Assembly: GCA_902826385.1 (NCBI GenBank)
Contig: CADEEU010000155.1
Span: 1 to 8,370 of the forward strand
Reading direction: 5' to 3'
DNA length: 8,370 nucleotides
DNA from: an uncultured Acidobacteriota bacterium
GTDB lineage: Bacteria; Acidobacteriota; Blastocatellia; Pyrinomonadales; Pyrinomonadaceae
In this document: in pieces, positions 1 to 5,764 of the stretch
Layout: every line of letters starts with the position of its first letter
How positions within the stretch are numbered: the stretch's first letter is position 1
Program-made: the position numbers and the translations under genes
Notes under the pieces: generated by a model
What the model saw: only the letters and a program-made list of their open reading frames with translations
The model's database searches: none
Told to the model about the DNA's origin: nothing

Positions 1-239
1 TCCAGCAGATCTTTGACTATCTGCCTTCTGTCGGGTTGAAGCTTCCCGAACGGAGTGCTTTCCGGCTTGTAATACTTCCCCTTCGACAGCTTAGCTATCT
101 TACCCGAAGCAGCCATCCGGTTAAGAGCTTTTATAACGGCTTCCTTTCTTCGTACATCCGCGTCAAAATCTCCGTAGGTGAACACGTACCCCTTCGGAAA
201 CCTATCAATCGTATTCATTATATCTCTAGCCGTGCTCAT
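1..239 (-). CDS. DUF6088 / AbiEi-like antitoxin, N-terminal part (runs off left edge)
   Basis: Reading the minus strand from an ATG at 239 gives 79 codons open to the window edge. The protein begins MSTARDIMNTIDRFPKGYVF, followed by TYGDFDA, a helix with KALNRMAASGKIAKLSKGKYY, then a KPESTPFGKL stretch. This is the N-terminal winged-helix pattern of DUF6088 proteins (F-P-K-G-x-V-F-T-Y-x-D-F, then G-K-I-x-x-L-S-K-G-x-Y-Y-K-P), which resemble the AbiEi antitoxins of type IV toxin-antitoxin systems. Such proteins are usually followed by an AbiEii-like nucleotidyltransferase toxin; if so here, it lies beyond position 1. The gene diverges from the LexA-like operon. The start is the first ATG of a clearly family-like N-terminus; the ribosome binding site is poor (only AGG close to the ATG). 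The C-terminal part cannot be seen. Confidence 0.75.
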   Translation of the reverse strand, partial: MSTARDIMNTIDRFPKGYVFTYGDFDADVRRKEAVIKALNRMAASGKIAKLSKGKYYKPESTPFGKLQPDRRQIVKDLL

Positions 240-272
240 ACCTGACTTATAGAATACCAAGGTTCTAAATAA

Positions 273-302
273 TGTCCAGTTCTTTTACGAATAAACTGGA
301 CA
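273..302. promoter_or_regulatory. 9-bp perfect inverted repeat, candidate repressor operator
   Basis: TGTCCAGTT (273-281) is mirrored perfectly by AACTGGACA (294-302), separated by 12 AT-rich bases. It sits between the divergent DUF6088 gene and the LexA-like repressor gene. On the minus strand the distal half provides a TGGACA hexamer followed 16 nt later by TATTCT, which would be a promoter for the DUF6088 gene with the dyad over its -35 region. A binding role for the neighbouring LexA-like repressor or for the DUF6088 protein itself is inference. Confidence 0.45.
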
Positions 303-367
303 ACACCCTACTTAGGCCGATCGCGGACCTGAAGTTTAGTGACCCATGTCACCGACAGCGCCTTCCA

Positions 368-425
368 TTAAAGAAAACCTCCGAATTCTTATCAATCTTG
401 TCAACGATGTCAAGATTTACGTTGA
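368..425 (+). promoter_or_regulatory. Candidate promoter and operator region of the repressor-cyclase operon
   Basis: A weak promoter candidate is TTAAAG (368-373), a 16-nt gap, then TATCAA (390-395). Overlapping its -10 and presumed start is a dyad, AATCTTG (394-400) and CAAGATT (411-417) with a 10-nt gap; a second, shorter dyad TCAACG (401-406) / CGTTGA (420-425) interlocks with it. A dyad over a promoter, 40-60 nt before a LexA-type gene, is the expected place for an autoregulatory operator. The promoter hexamers are poor matches, so this is a candidate only. Confidence 0.3.
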
Positions 426-457
426 TGTTTTGTTTCCGGTGCGCGAGGATATAAGAT

Positions 458-1105
458 GTGCACGAAATTCAATTAAAAATTCTGAAATTGGTACAGCAAA
501 TGAACCTTGGGCAAATGAGATTGCGCCAGATCGGGGAGCTGATCGGCGAAACTTCACCGCAGAAGGTAAAGCATCATCTTCAGCAACTCGAGAAGCGAGG
601 TTTGATCCGTGTCGATAAGGTCAACGCGGTAATCGAGAAGACCGAGCCGGGTTGGGTAAGTGGTCTGTTAACGAACACTCGACTCCTATCCATCCCTATT
701 CTAGGTTCAGCTAACGCCGGTCCGGCTCGACTCTTGGCGGAACAAAACGTCGAGGGCTATCTGAAGATCTCGAGCACGTTCGTCAAGGGCCGATCGAATC
801 ACAAATTGTTCGCACTCAAAGTCGATGGCCCTTCAATGAACCGGGCCGTGATCGACGGGAAAAGGATTGAGGACGGCGACTACGTGATCATCGACTCCGA
901 CGATTGCGTTCCAAAGGACGGGAACATCGTCCTGTCGATAATTGACGGAATGGCGAACATCAAACGGTTTCGTCATGACACCGTCAACCGGCAGGTAATC
1001 CTCGCGTCGGATTCGACACATGATTTTCCGCCGATCTATATACACGAAGCCGATGATTTCTTGATCAACGGCACGATCATTCAGGTTGTAAAGAAACCGG
1101 CCTGA
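458..1105 (+). CDS. LexA-like S24 self-cleaving transcriptional repressor
   Basis: A 215-residue protein that follows the E. coli LexA plan along its whole length. Residues about 1-65 form a winged helix-turn-helix (RQIGELIGE, then VKHHLQQLEKRGLI). The cleavage loop is GSANAGPA with Ala87-Gly88 at the LexA scissile position, followed by LLAEQNVEGY as in LexA. The S24 peptidase domain has Ser126 (VDGPSM) and Lys169 (ANIKRF) as the expected dyad. The start is GTG at 458, chosen because GAGGA at 445-449 sits 8 nt upstream; the ATG at 456 is out of frame and soon terminates. The cyclase gene follows 45 nt downstream in the same direction, so this is most likely the operon's own repressor rather than the housekeeping LexA. 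By analogy with LexA, RecA-stimulated cleavage at Ala87-Gly88 would derepress the operon; this is inferred. The family assignment is secure, the target is not. Confidence 0.88.
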   Translation: MHEIQLKILKLVQQMNLGQMRLRQIGELIGETSPQKVKHHLQQLEKRGLIRVDKVNAVIEKTEPGWVSGLLTNTRLLSIPILGSANAGPARLLAEQNVEGYLKISSTFVKGRSNHKLFALKVDGPSMNRAVIDGKRIEDGDYVIIDSDDCVPKDGNIVLSIIDGMANIKRFRHDTVNRQVILASDSTHDFPPIYIHEADDFLINGTIIQVVKKPA

Positions 1106-1150
1106 CGGAGCTGATCGAGGTACTGTTTCACATCGCGTTATCAGGGATAT

Positions 1151-2701
1151 ATGAGTTGGAATTACGAAGACAGCAAGAAAAGAATTCAGGATCATATCGA
1201 CAACATGAGCGAGATCGAGGTGAAGAAGCTCACCCGCGAATCCGATCTTGAGAATCTGCTCACCGAAGCGAAGTGCCGAGAGATATACGGGGCGCACGTG
1301 TACTTCCTCGTCTCAAATTTTACGAAGCTCGCGACCGAAGACGCGTCGGACGAACAGGAGTACAAACGCCTGATCCAGGCGGTTCACATCTATCAACGCG
1401 AAGTTTCACGGATCGTCGAAGACGATGATAATTTCGACGGGCTGCGAGTGCACTTCCAGGGCCCGAAGCTGCACGCGCTTTTTTACAGGCCGATCGACGA
1501 TACCGAAAAGATTGCTCAAAAGGCGTTCTTTTTGCTTCTCGTGCTTGAGGATTTTGTCAACAACGTGTTCAATCCCACTTTCCAGTTCTATGAAGACTTC
1601 GAGGGGGCTGGAGGGTCCGACATCGGAGATGTGATCGGGACCAGAAATGGAAGCCGTAATGACCGCGAACTCTTGTTCCTGGGAGCTCCGGCAAACTATG
1701 CCGCAAAGATCATCAACGACGCCGGCCAACTCCGGATCACGAAGGAACTTTTTGAGGCTCTCCCGGACGACCTTCGGGAGTGCTGTCTCAAGATCTCTGA
1801 CAGTGTTTACCAGATAAAGAGCCTTGCCCAAGAAACACTTGATGATCTTCTCGAGAGATTCGAGATCTCATGGGATCGCGAGGCCAGCGAGGAGCGGCTC
1901 AAGGACGATAAGCGGCGGTTTCCTCTGAAGGATATCGAGTACAGCACCGCGAACACGCTAATCGATATCGATTCTCTGGGCATCACCAATAACAAGCGCA
2001 TTTCGGCAGCTTCCGTATTCGGTGATGTAACCGGCTTTACGGCCTACATTGACTCCGCCGAGACCGACGAGAAAAAACGTGAGGCCTTGCGGGTACTGCA
2101 CGCCATCCGAAAAGAAATGGCGACGGTGGTCAAAGCCGACTTCGAGGGCATCCGCGTACAGTTTCAGGGCGATCGTGTTCAGGGCCTGTACCACCTTCCG
2201 AAAGACGATGATTCGGGGATCGCGGAAGATGCCGTAGACGCCGCCGTCGGCCTCCAGTCGTCGATGGAGAAATCGATTAAGGATGTACTTCCGGAGGCCG
2301 CGGGTTTGAAGCTTGCTGTTGGCGTCGATCTGGACGTAACACTTGTCTCCAAGCTGGGAACGCATGCCCACCGTGATCGTATCTGCCTCGGCAAGCCGGT
2401 CGAGAATGCAGCCGCGTACGAGGAAAAATGCGAAGGCGGGCAGATTGGAGTCTCCAAACGGATTTACGATGTCCTGCCAGAGCGGTTGAAGAAACATTTC
2501 GCTTATAGTTCGTCAGCCGGATGCTACGTTGCTGAAAACCTTACGGCCGACAAAGTGGAGCGTGCCGAGAAAGCAGCGTATGCAGTTGCCGGTGCTCCTG
2601 CGTATATTCGATCGGACCGCTTGGGAACTCAGGTCTCGGTCAGGGAGGCGGACGATGCGCGACTGGTTACACCTTCTCGGTCCTTTGGCGAAACGAAATG
2701 A
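1151..2701 (+). CDS. Tandem class III nucleotide cyclase, Pycsar-like (PycC-type)
   Basis: A 516-residue soluble protein with no signal peptide or membrane segment. It contains two class III cyclase domains, about residues 45-205 and 285-450, joined by a charged linker, plus a tail of about 65 residues. Domain 2 keeps both metal-binding aspartates: D292 in VFGDVTGFT and D341 in VQFQGDRV. Domain 1 aligns with it but has L53 (VYFLVSNFT) and P105 (VHFQGPKL) in their place. Conversely, domain 1 keeps the transition-state Asn182 with Lys186 where Arg is usual (LGAPANYAAK), while domain 2 has E418 and A422 there (ungapped alignment). The two would therefore form one composite active site. The usual adenine-selecting Asp, seven residues before the Asn, is Leu175. 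The co-operonic effector with a cyclic-nucleotide-binding domain and TIR-like domain points to a Pycsar nucleotide cyclase; product identity (cCMP, cUMP or other) cannot be told. Start ATG 1151 has AGGG at 1143-1146. The end overlaps the next gene by 47 nt. Confidence 0.85.
   Translation: MSWNYEDSKKRIQDHIDNMSEIEVKKLTRESDLENLLTEAKCREIYGAHVYFLVSNFTKLATEDASDEQEYKRLIQAVHIYQREVSRIVEDDDNFDGLRVHFQGPKLHALFYRPIDDTEKIAQKAFFLLLVLEDFVNNVFNPTFQFYEDFEGAGGSDIGDVIGTRNGSRNDRELLFLGAPANYAAKIINDAGQLRITKELFEALPDDLRECCLKISDSVYQIKSLAQETLDDLLERFEISWDREASEERLKDDKRRFPLKDIEYSTANTLIDIDSLGITNNKRISAASVFGDVTGFTAYIDSAETDEKKREALRVLHAIRKEMATVVKADFEGIRVQFQGDRVQGLYHLPKDDDSGIAEDAVDAAVGLQSSMEKSIKDVLPEAAGLKLAVGVDLDVTLVSKLGTHAHRDRICLGKPVENAAAYEEKCEGGQIGVSKRIYDVLPERLKKHFAYSSSAGCYVAENLTADKVERAEKAAYAVAGAPAYIRSDRLGTQVSVREADDARLVTPSRSFGETK
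2643..2648 (+). promoter_or_regulatory. Ribosome binding site fixing the start of the E2-like gene
   Basis: GGGAGG lies 6 nt before the ATG at 2655. It decides this start over the longer in-frame ATG at 2529, whose extra 42 residues are Arg-rich, lie wholly inside the cyclase gene and resemble nothing in the E2 family. Confidence 0.75.
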
Positions 2702-3374
2702 CCCGCCGAAGTGGTTCGAACGGGATGACGGCGACGCACGTCTCGCGCATGATCGGCGCCTTATCGCGGAAAGATATCCGGATCTGAAATACGCGTTGAA
2801 TTTTCGCCTCCAGAAAGTAGTTTTACGGGGATCCATAACCCTGACGGAAGAAACAACCCGGATCCCGACGCGAATACGAACCCGAATAGTCTTCCAGGAT
2901 GACTACCCGGACATCGAGCCGATCGCGTTAGACGATGGCGACCACTTTCATCATATTGAGGACCGGCATTTTTACAAGCAAGGCGTCTGCTGCTTGTGGC
3001 TCCCCCTTGACTCACAATGGGAGAAGGAAAACGACGACACGCTACTGAATTTCGTCGACCACGTTTCAGTTTTTTTCGAGCGACAGCTGATATATGACGC
3101 GGGCGGCGGCTGGGCGTGGGGCGAACGCGGTCATGGCGAAGCAGGATACATCGAATTCCTGGAAGAACGCTTTGGTACTCGATACGAATCAATCGAGGTC
3201 TTTCTGCCTTTGATCCTGGACCGGTCATCGATCAATGCTAAGGCGAAATGCCCGTGCGGTAATGGCCGTAGGTACAACGCCTGTCATAAGCAGCATGTAG
3301 ATGATGTGAAAAGCGCAATAAAACGACACCGTGATACGAGCGTATTCCGATTACTAAAGGCGGTAAGTGCATGA
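2655..3374 (+). CDS. E2 ubiquitin-conjugating-like protein with C-terminal SEC-C zinc motif
   Basis: A 239-residue protein. Residues about 30-150 show the bacterial E2-like layout: strands ending in the E2 'F-x-x-x-Y-P' element (IVFQDDYPDIEP, 78-89), a conserved His (H105), then GVCCLWLP (110-117) followed by W122, matching the L/I-C-L-x-x-P...W catalytic-cysteine region of bacterial E2s such as the E2 part of CBASS Cap2. Cys113 is the best nucleophile candidate, with Cys112 beside it. GGGWAWGERGHGEAG (150-164) matches the W...HG element after the E2 core. At the C-terminus, C199-P-C201-G-N-G-R-R-Y207-x-x-C210-H211 is a SEC-C zinc motif. No E1 or ubiquitin-like gene is visible. The gene lies between cyclase and effector, overlapping them by 47 and 4 nt, so it is part of the system. 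Its substrate is unknown; modifying the cyclase, as in E2-containing CBASS, is inference. Confidence 0.75.
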   Translation: MRDWLHLLGPLAKRNDPPKWFERDDGDARLAHDRRLIAERYPDLKYALNFRLQKVVLRGSITLTEETTRIPTRIRTRIVFQDDYPDIEPIALDDGDHFHHIEDRHFYKQGVCCLWLPLDSQWEKENDDTLLNFVDHVSVFFERQLIYDAGGGWAWGERGHGEAGYIEFLEERFGTRYESIEVFLPLILDRSSINAKAKCPCGNGRRYNACHKQHVDDVKSAIKRHRDTSVFRLLKAVSA

Positions 3375-4276
3375 GAAATAGATTTGAAGGAACAGACGGA
3401 AAACGGCGACTGATCGAGGTGCTTCTCGACTCAAAGGTCGTACAGCATGACAAAGCTCTCGCCGAGAAGTTGTCGGACGCAGGCCAAATAATCGAATTCG
3501 AAGCTGGTGATGTACTCATGTCCCAAGGCGGCGACGATAACGACATCTTCTTTATTCTGTCAGGAGAGGTGAATGTCGCGATAAACGGCAGACATGTCGC
3601 GAGACGCAAGACGGGCGACTCAGTCGGCGAGATGGCGATCGTGAATCCGTCCGAACCGCGATCCGCCACGTTGACGGCAGTTGGCATCGTAACGGTCCTG
3701 AAGGTGACCGAGCCCGATTTTAACCGGCTTGCCGATGAACATCCGCTGGTTTGGAAATCTCTTGCGGTCGTGACAGCGGATCGCCTCGTGCAAAGATCCG
3801 TCCTCTTTGCGGCGCCGAACGAGAATCCGATCCTCTTTATCGGGTGCTCTACCGAAAGCCTAAAGATCGCCGAAGAGATCCAGCTCAAACTCAAGCACGA
3901 TGACATAGATGTGCGGATCTGGACGGACGGTGTCTTCGGCCCAACGAAGACTCCTATCGAAGAACTTCAGAAAGCCGCCGATGAGTGCGACTTTGCTGCG
4001 TTTCTATTTGGACCGGATGATGTAGTTATCAGTCGCGGGAAGGAATCGGATGCTCCAAGAGACAATATCATTTTTGAGCTCGGCTTCTTTATGGGGAATC
4101 TCGACCGCACGCGGACGTTCATTATCCAAGAGCGAGACACGGACATTAAAGTCCCAACCGACCTGCTAAATATCACACCGATAACTTACGTGGATAAGGG
4201 ACGGGATCTTACAACCGCCGTAGCTCCCGCGTGTACAGAGATCCGAAAAGCCATTCAAAAAGTTGGCCCGAAGTGA
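3371..4276 (+). CDS. Pycsar-type effector: cyclic-nucleotide-binding domain plus TIR-like NADase domain
   Basis: A 301-residue cytosolic protein. Residues about 35-140 are a CAP-type cyclic-nucleotide-binding domain: beta-roll with FEAGDVLMSQGG and IFFILSGEVNV, then the phosphate-binding cassette GEMAIVNPSEPRSATL, in which E87 and R97 should contact the ribose and cyclic phosphate. Residues about 153-260 are a TIR-like domain of the PF10137 type: PILFIGCSTESLKIAEEIQ, VRIWTDGVFG, SRGKESDAPRDN and IIFELGFFMG, with Glu236 as the likely catalytic glutamate for NAD+ cleavage. This is the architecture of PycTIR, in which ligand binding activates NADase activity and stops growth of the infected cell. 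The ATG overlaps the stop codon of the E2-like gene (ATGA), indicating coupled translation. No clear terminator follows. The domain calls are strong; ligand and toxicity are inferred. Confidence 0.88.
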   Translation: MRNRFEGTDGKRRLIEVLLDSKVVQHDKALAEKLSDAGQIIEFEAGDVLMSQGGDDNDIFFILSGEVNVAINGRHVARRKTGDSVGEMAIVNPSEPRSATLTAVGIVTVLKVTEPDFNRLADEHPLVWKSLAVVTADRLVQRSVLFAAPNENPILFIGCSTESLKIAEEIQLKLKHDDIDVRIWTDGVFGPTKTPIEELQKAADECDFAAFLFGPDDVVISRGKESDAPRDNIIFELGFFMGNLDRTRTFIIQERDTDIKVPTDLLNITPITYVDKGRDLTTAVAPACTEIRKAIQKVGPK

Positions 4277-4368
4277 TTCGTTACTCTTTCGAGGCGATTA
4301 AGTCTCAGTGTGGCTGACTGATCGATCGTATGTCTCTACACTCCCAGGTACGATAACGAGAAACGTGC

Positions 4369-5190
4369 ATGCAGCAATACGAGAAAAAACGCATTCTGAT
4401 TTGGGGCAAGACTTATCCTGAGTTGAGTAGCAAGTATACCGAGACTGTCTGTACGGGAGGTGTCCTGGAGGACGGGAGACCAATAAGGCTGTATCCGATT
4501 CCTTTTAGGTATCTGGAAGGAGATCAGAAGTTCTCGATATATCAATGGATAACCGCAGACGTTGTGAAGGACAAGCGTGATCCGAGACCGGAAAGTTACC
4601 GTGTCGAGGCGGGATCGATCGTCTGTGAGGACGTCGTTCCGACGAGCAGCGATGAATGGGGAAAACGCGCCGAGTACATAATGAAGCATTCTGGCTGGCT
4701 CTTTAATTCCGTTGAGGATTTGAAAGAAAAGGAACGCGTGGACGGGACTTCGCTCGGTGTCGTTGAGCCTCGCCAGATCCTCAGCGTTTCGGTGAAGCGA
4801 CGAACGGAAGACGAGCGAACGGCTTTTGACGGGAAACTAGAAGACCTAACGGTCATGAACGAGGCTCAACGAGCACAGATTCAGATGTTTGATGACTTCA
4901 CCGTTCCGGAACTTAAGACATTGGGATGGATTGAAAGCCGGTTCGAAATTCATTGGTACTGTCAGGGTAAGGAATGCACGGGACACCACACTCAAGCTCT
5001 AGACTGGGGGCTGATCGAACTTCAACGACGTCAAGGAATCGAAGCAGCTCAGAAAAAGCTCGAAGAGATCTGCGACCTCGACAGTTATGCACTGAAGTTC
5101 TTTATGGGGAATATCAAGAGTCACCCGACCGCGTTCACCGTAGTTGGCTTGTGGTACCCGAAAAGGTCGTCGACGCCATTGCTGTTCTGA
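4369..5190 (+). CDS. Uncharacterised conserved protein, convergent partner of DUF488
   Basis: A 273-residue protein of unknown function. The N-terminus (ILIWGKTYPELSSKYTETVC, then DGRPIRLYPIPFRYLEG) matches a pattern I recognise from conserved hypothetical proteins often found beside DUF488 genes. Near the C-terminus, C198-x4-C203-x2-H206-H207 followed by QALDW looks like a metal-binding or catalytic motif. There is no signal peptide or membrane segment. The start is ATG 4369 with a weak GAGAA at 4358-4362; it begins 92 nt after the effector gene, a gap in which I see no terminator and no clear promoter, so partial read-through from the Pycsar-like operon is possible. Its last 56 nt overlap the convergent DUF488 gene. 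I assign no function. Confidence 0.7.
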   Translation: MQQYEKKRILIWGKTYPELSSKYTETVCTGGVLEDGRPIRLYPIPFRYLEGDQKFSIYQWITADVVKDKRDPRPESYRVEAGSIVCEDVVPTSSDEWGKRAEYIMKHSGWLFNSVEDLKEKERVDGTSLGVVEPRQILSVSVKRRTEDERTAFDGKLEDLTVMNEAQRAQIQMFDDFTVPELKTLGWIESRFEIHWYCQGKECTGHHTQALDWGLIELQRRQGIEAAQKKLEEICDLDSYALKFFMGNIKSHPTAFTVVGLWYPKRSSTPLLF

Positions 5191-5647
5191 CAGTGATCTC
5201 CTGATCAGGGACGAGGTGCATAACTTCAAGCTCAGGCGTTTGGTCCAAAAGAAACTCAAGGAGAATGGTTCGATGACAAGCATGCGGCTCTCGTTCGTAA
5301 CAGGTCAGGCATGCCGGTTCACCGAGCCCGTTCGCCTTTTCGATCTCCGATAGAAGCGGTGTTAAGCAACCTGTGTCGCGTGCGAGATATTCCCGGTACA
5401 TTGAAAGGCATTCCTCAGGCGACTTGGCCGTCTTGCGATTTATCGAAGGATTTCCGCACGCCTTAAGATGAAGATAGCCTACGCCCGCATCTGCGAGTGC
5501 TCTTTTCATGACGCTGCCGATGTAACGTCGGTTGTAGCTAAATGGGGTTTCTCGTACGTCGAGCACGATGCCGACCCCGGTTCTTACCAAGATCTCGCTA
5601 TACGCTTCGAGCGTGAGGCCCTGATAACCAAGCGTGAATACTCGCAT
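5135..5647 (-). CDS. DUF488 family protein
   Basis: A 170-residue protein with the signature DUF488 elements: FTLGYQG at the N-terminus, LDVRETPFSYNRRY (29-42), and LTCYEREPHACHR with C116, C124, H125 and R126 (114-126). The biochemical role of the family is not established. The usual family ending is close to residue 144 (EVMHL); the last 26 residues lie mostly in the overlap with the convergent gene and look like a recent extension past a lost stop codon. The start ATG (5647-5645) has no good Shine-Dalgarno sequence but lies 44 nt after the expected start of transcription from a strong promoter. Confidence 0.82.
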   Translation of the reverse strand: MRVFTLGYQGLTLEAYSEILVRTGVGIVLDVRETPFSYNRRYIGSVMKRALADAGVGYLHLKACGNPSINRKTAKSPEECLSMYREYLARDTGCLTPLLSEIEKANGLGEPACLTCYEREPHACHRTILLEFLLDQTPELEVMHLVPDQEITVRTAMASTTFSGTTSQLR

Positions 5648-5670
5648 AATGAGCTGTGTTCTGAGAAAAT

Positions 5671-5690
5671 CTCAAGGCGATGCGCTTGAG
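5671..5690. repeat. Small inverted repeat in the DUF488 leader
   Basis: CTCAAG (5671-5676) and CTTGAG (5685-5690) flank 8 nt. The dyad lies between the promoter and the start codon of the DUF488 gene, so it could be an operator or a leader hairpin. It has no T-tract on either side, so it is not a terminator. Confidence 0.3.
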
Positions 5691-5698
5691 GCTACCTA

Positions 5699-5727
5699 TT
5701 TATACGCAACCGCGCGCGCTGTGTCAA
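5699..5727 (-). promoter_or_regulatory. Near-consensus sigma-70 promoter for the DUF488 gene
   Basis: On the minus strand, TTGACA (5727-5722) is followed after exactly 17 nt by TATAAA (5704-5699). The spacer is strikingly GC-rich with a CG run. Transcription would start near 5691, about 44 nt before the DUF488 start codon. Confidence 0.7.
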
Positions 5728-5764
5728 CGTCTTTACTTCTCAAACTTACGGTATTAGCTAGAAC

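Noticed and set aside
346..618. 90-codon plus-strand frame before and into the repressor gene.
   Set aside because: Overlaps the repressor's DNA-binding domain in another frame and ends in Arg/Ser-rich shadow sequence. The repressor frame has the clear family match.
1958..2497. 179-codon minus-strand frame opposite the cyclase.
   Set aside because: Antisense shadow of the conserved second cyclase domain, with no recognisable motifs.
2529..2654. Longer start for the E2-like gene (ATG 2529).
   Set aside because: The extra 42 residues lie wholly inside the cyclase gene and are Arg-rich, while a strong GGGAGG site precedes the ATG at 2655.
3238..3906. 222-codon minus-strand frame opposite the effector gene.
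   Set aside because: Ser-rich shadow of a well-supported effector gene on the plus strand, with no family resemblance and no ribosome binding site.
4305..4321. Hairpin TCAGT-N7-ACTGA after the effector gene as a terminator.
   Set aside because: Only 5-bp arms and no T-tract on either strand.
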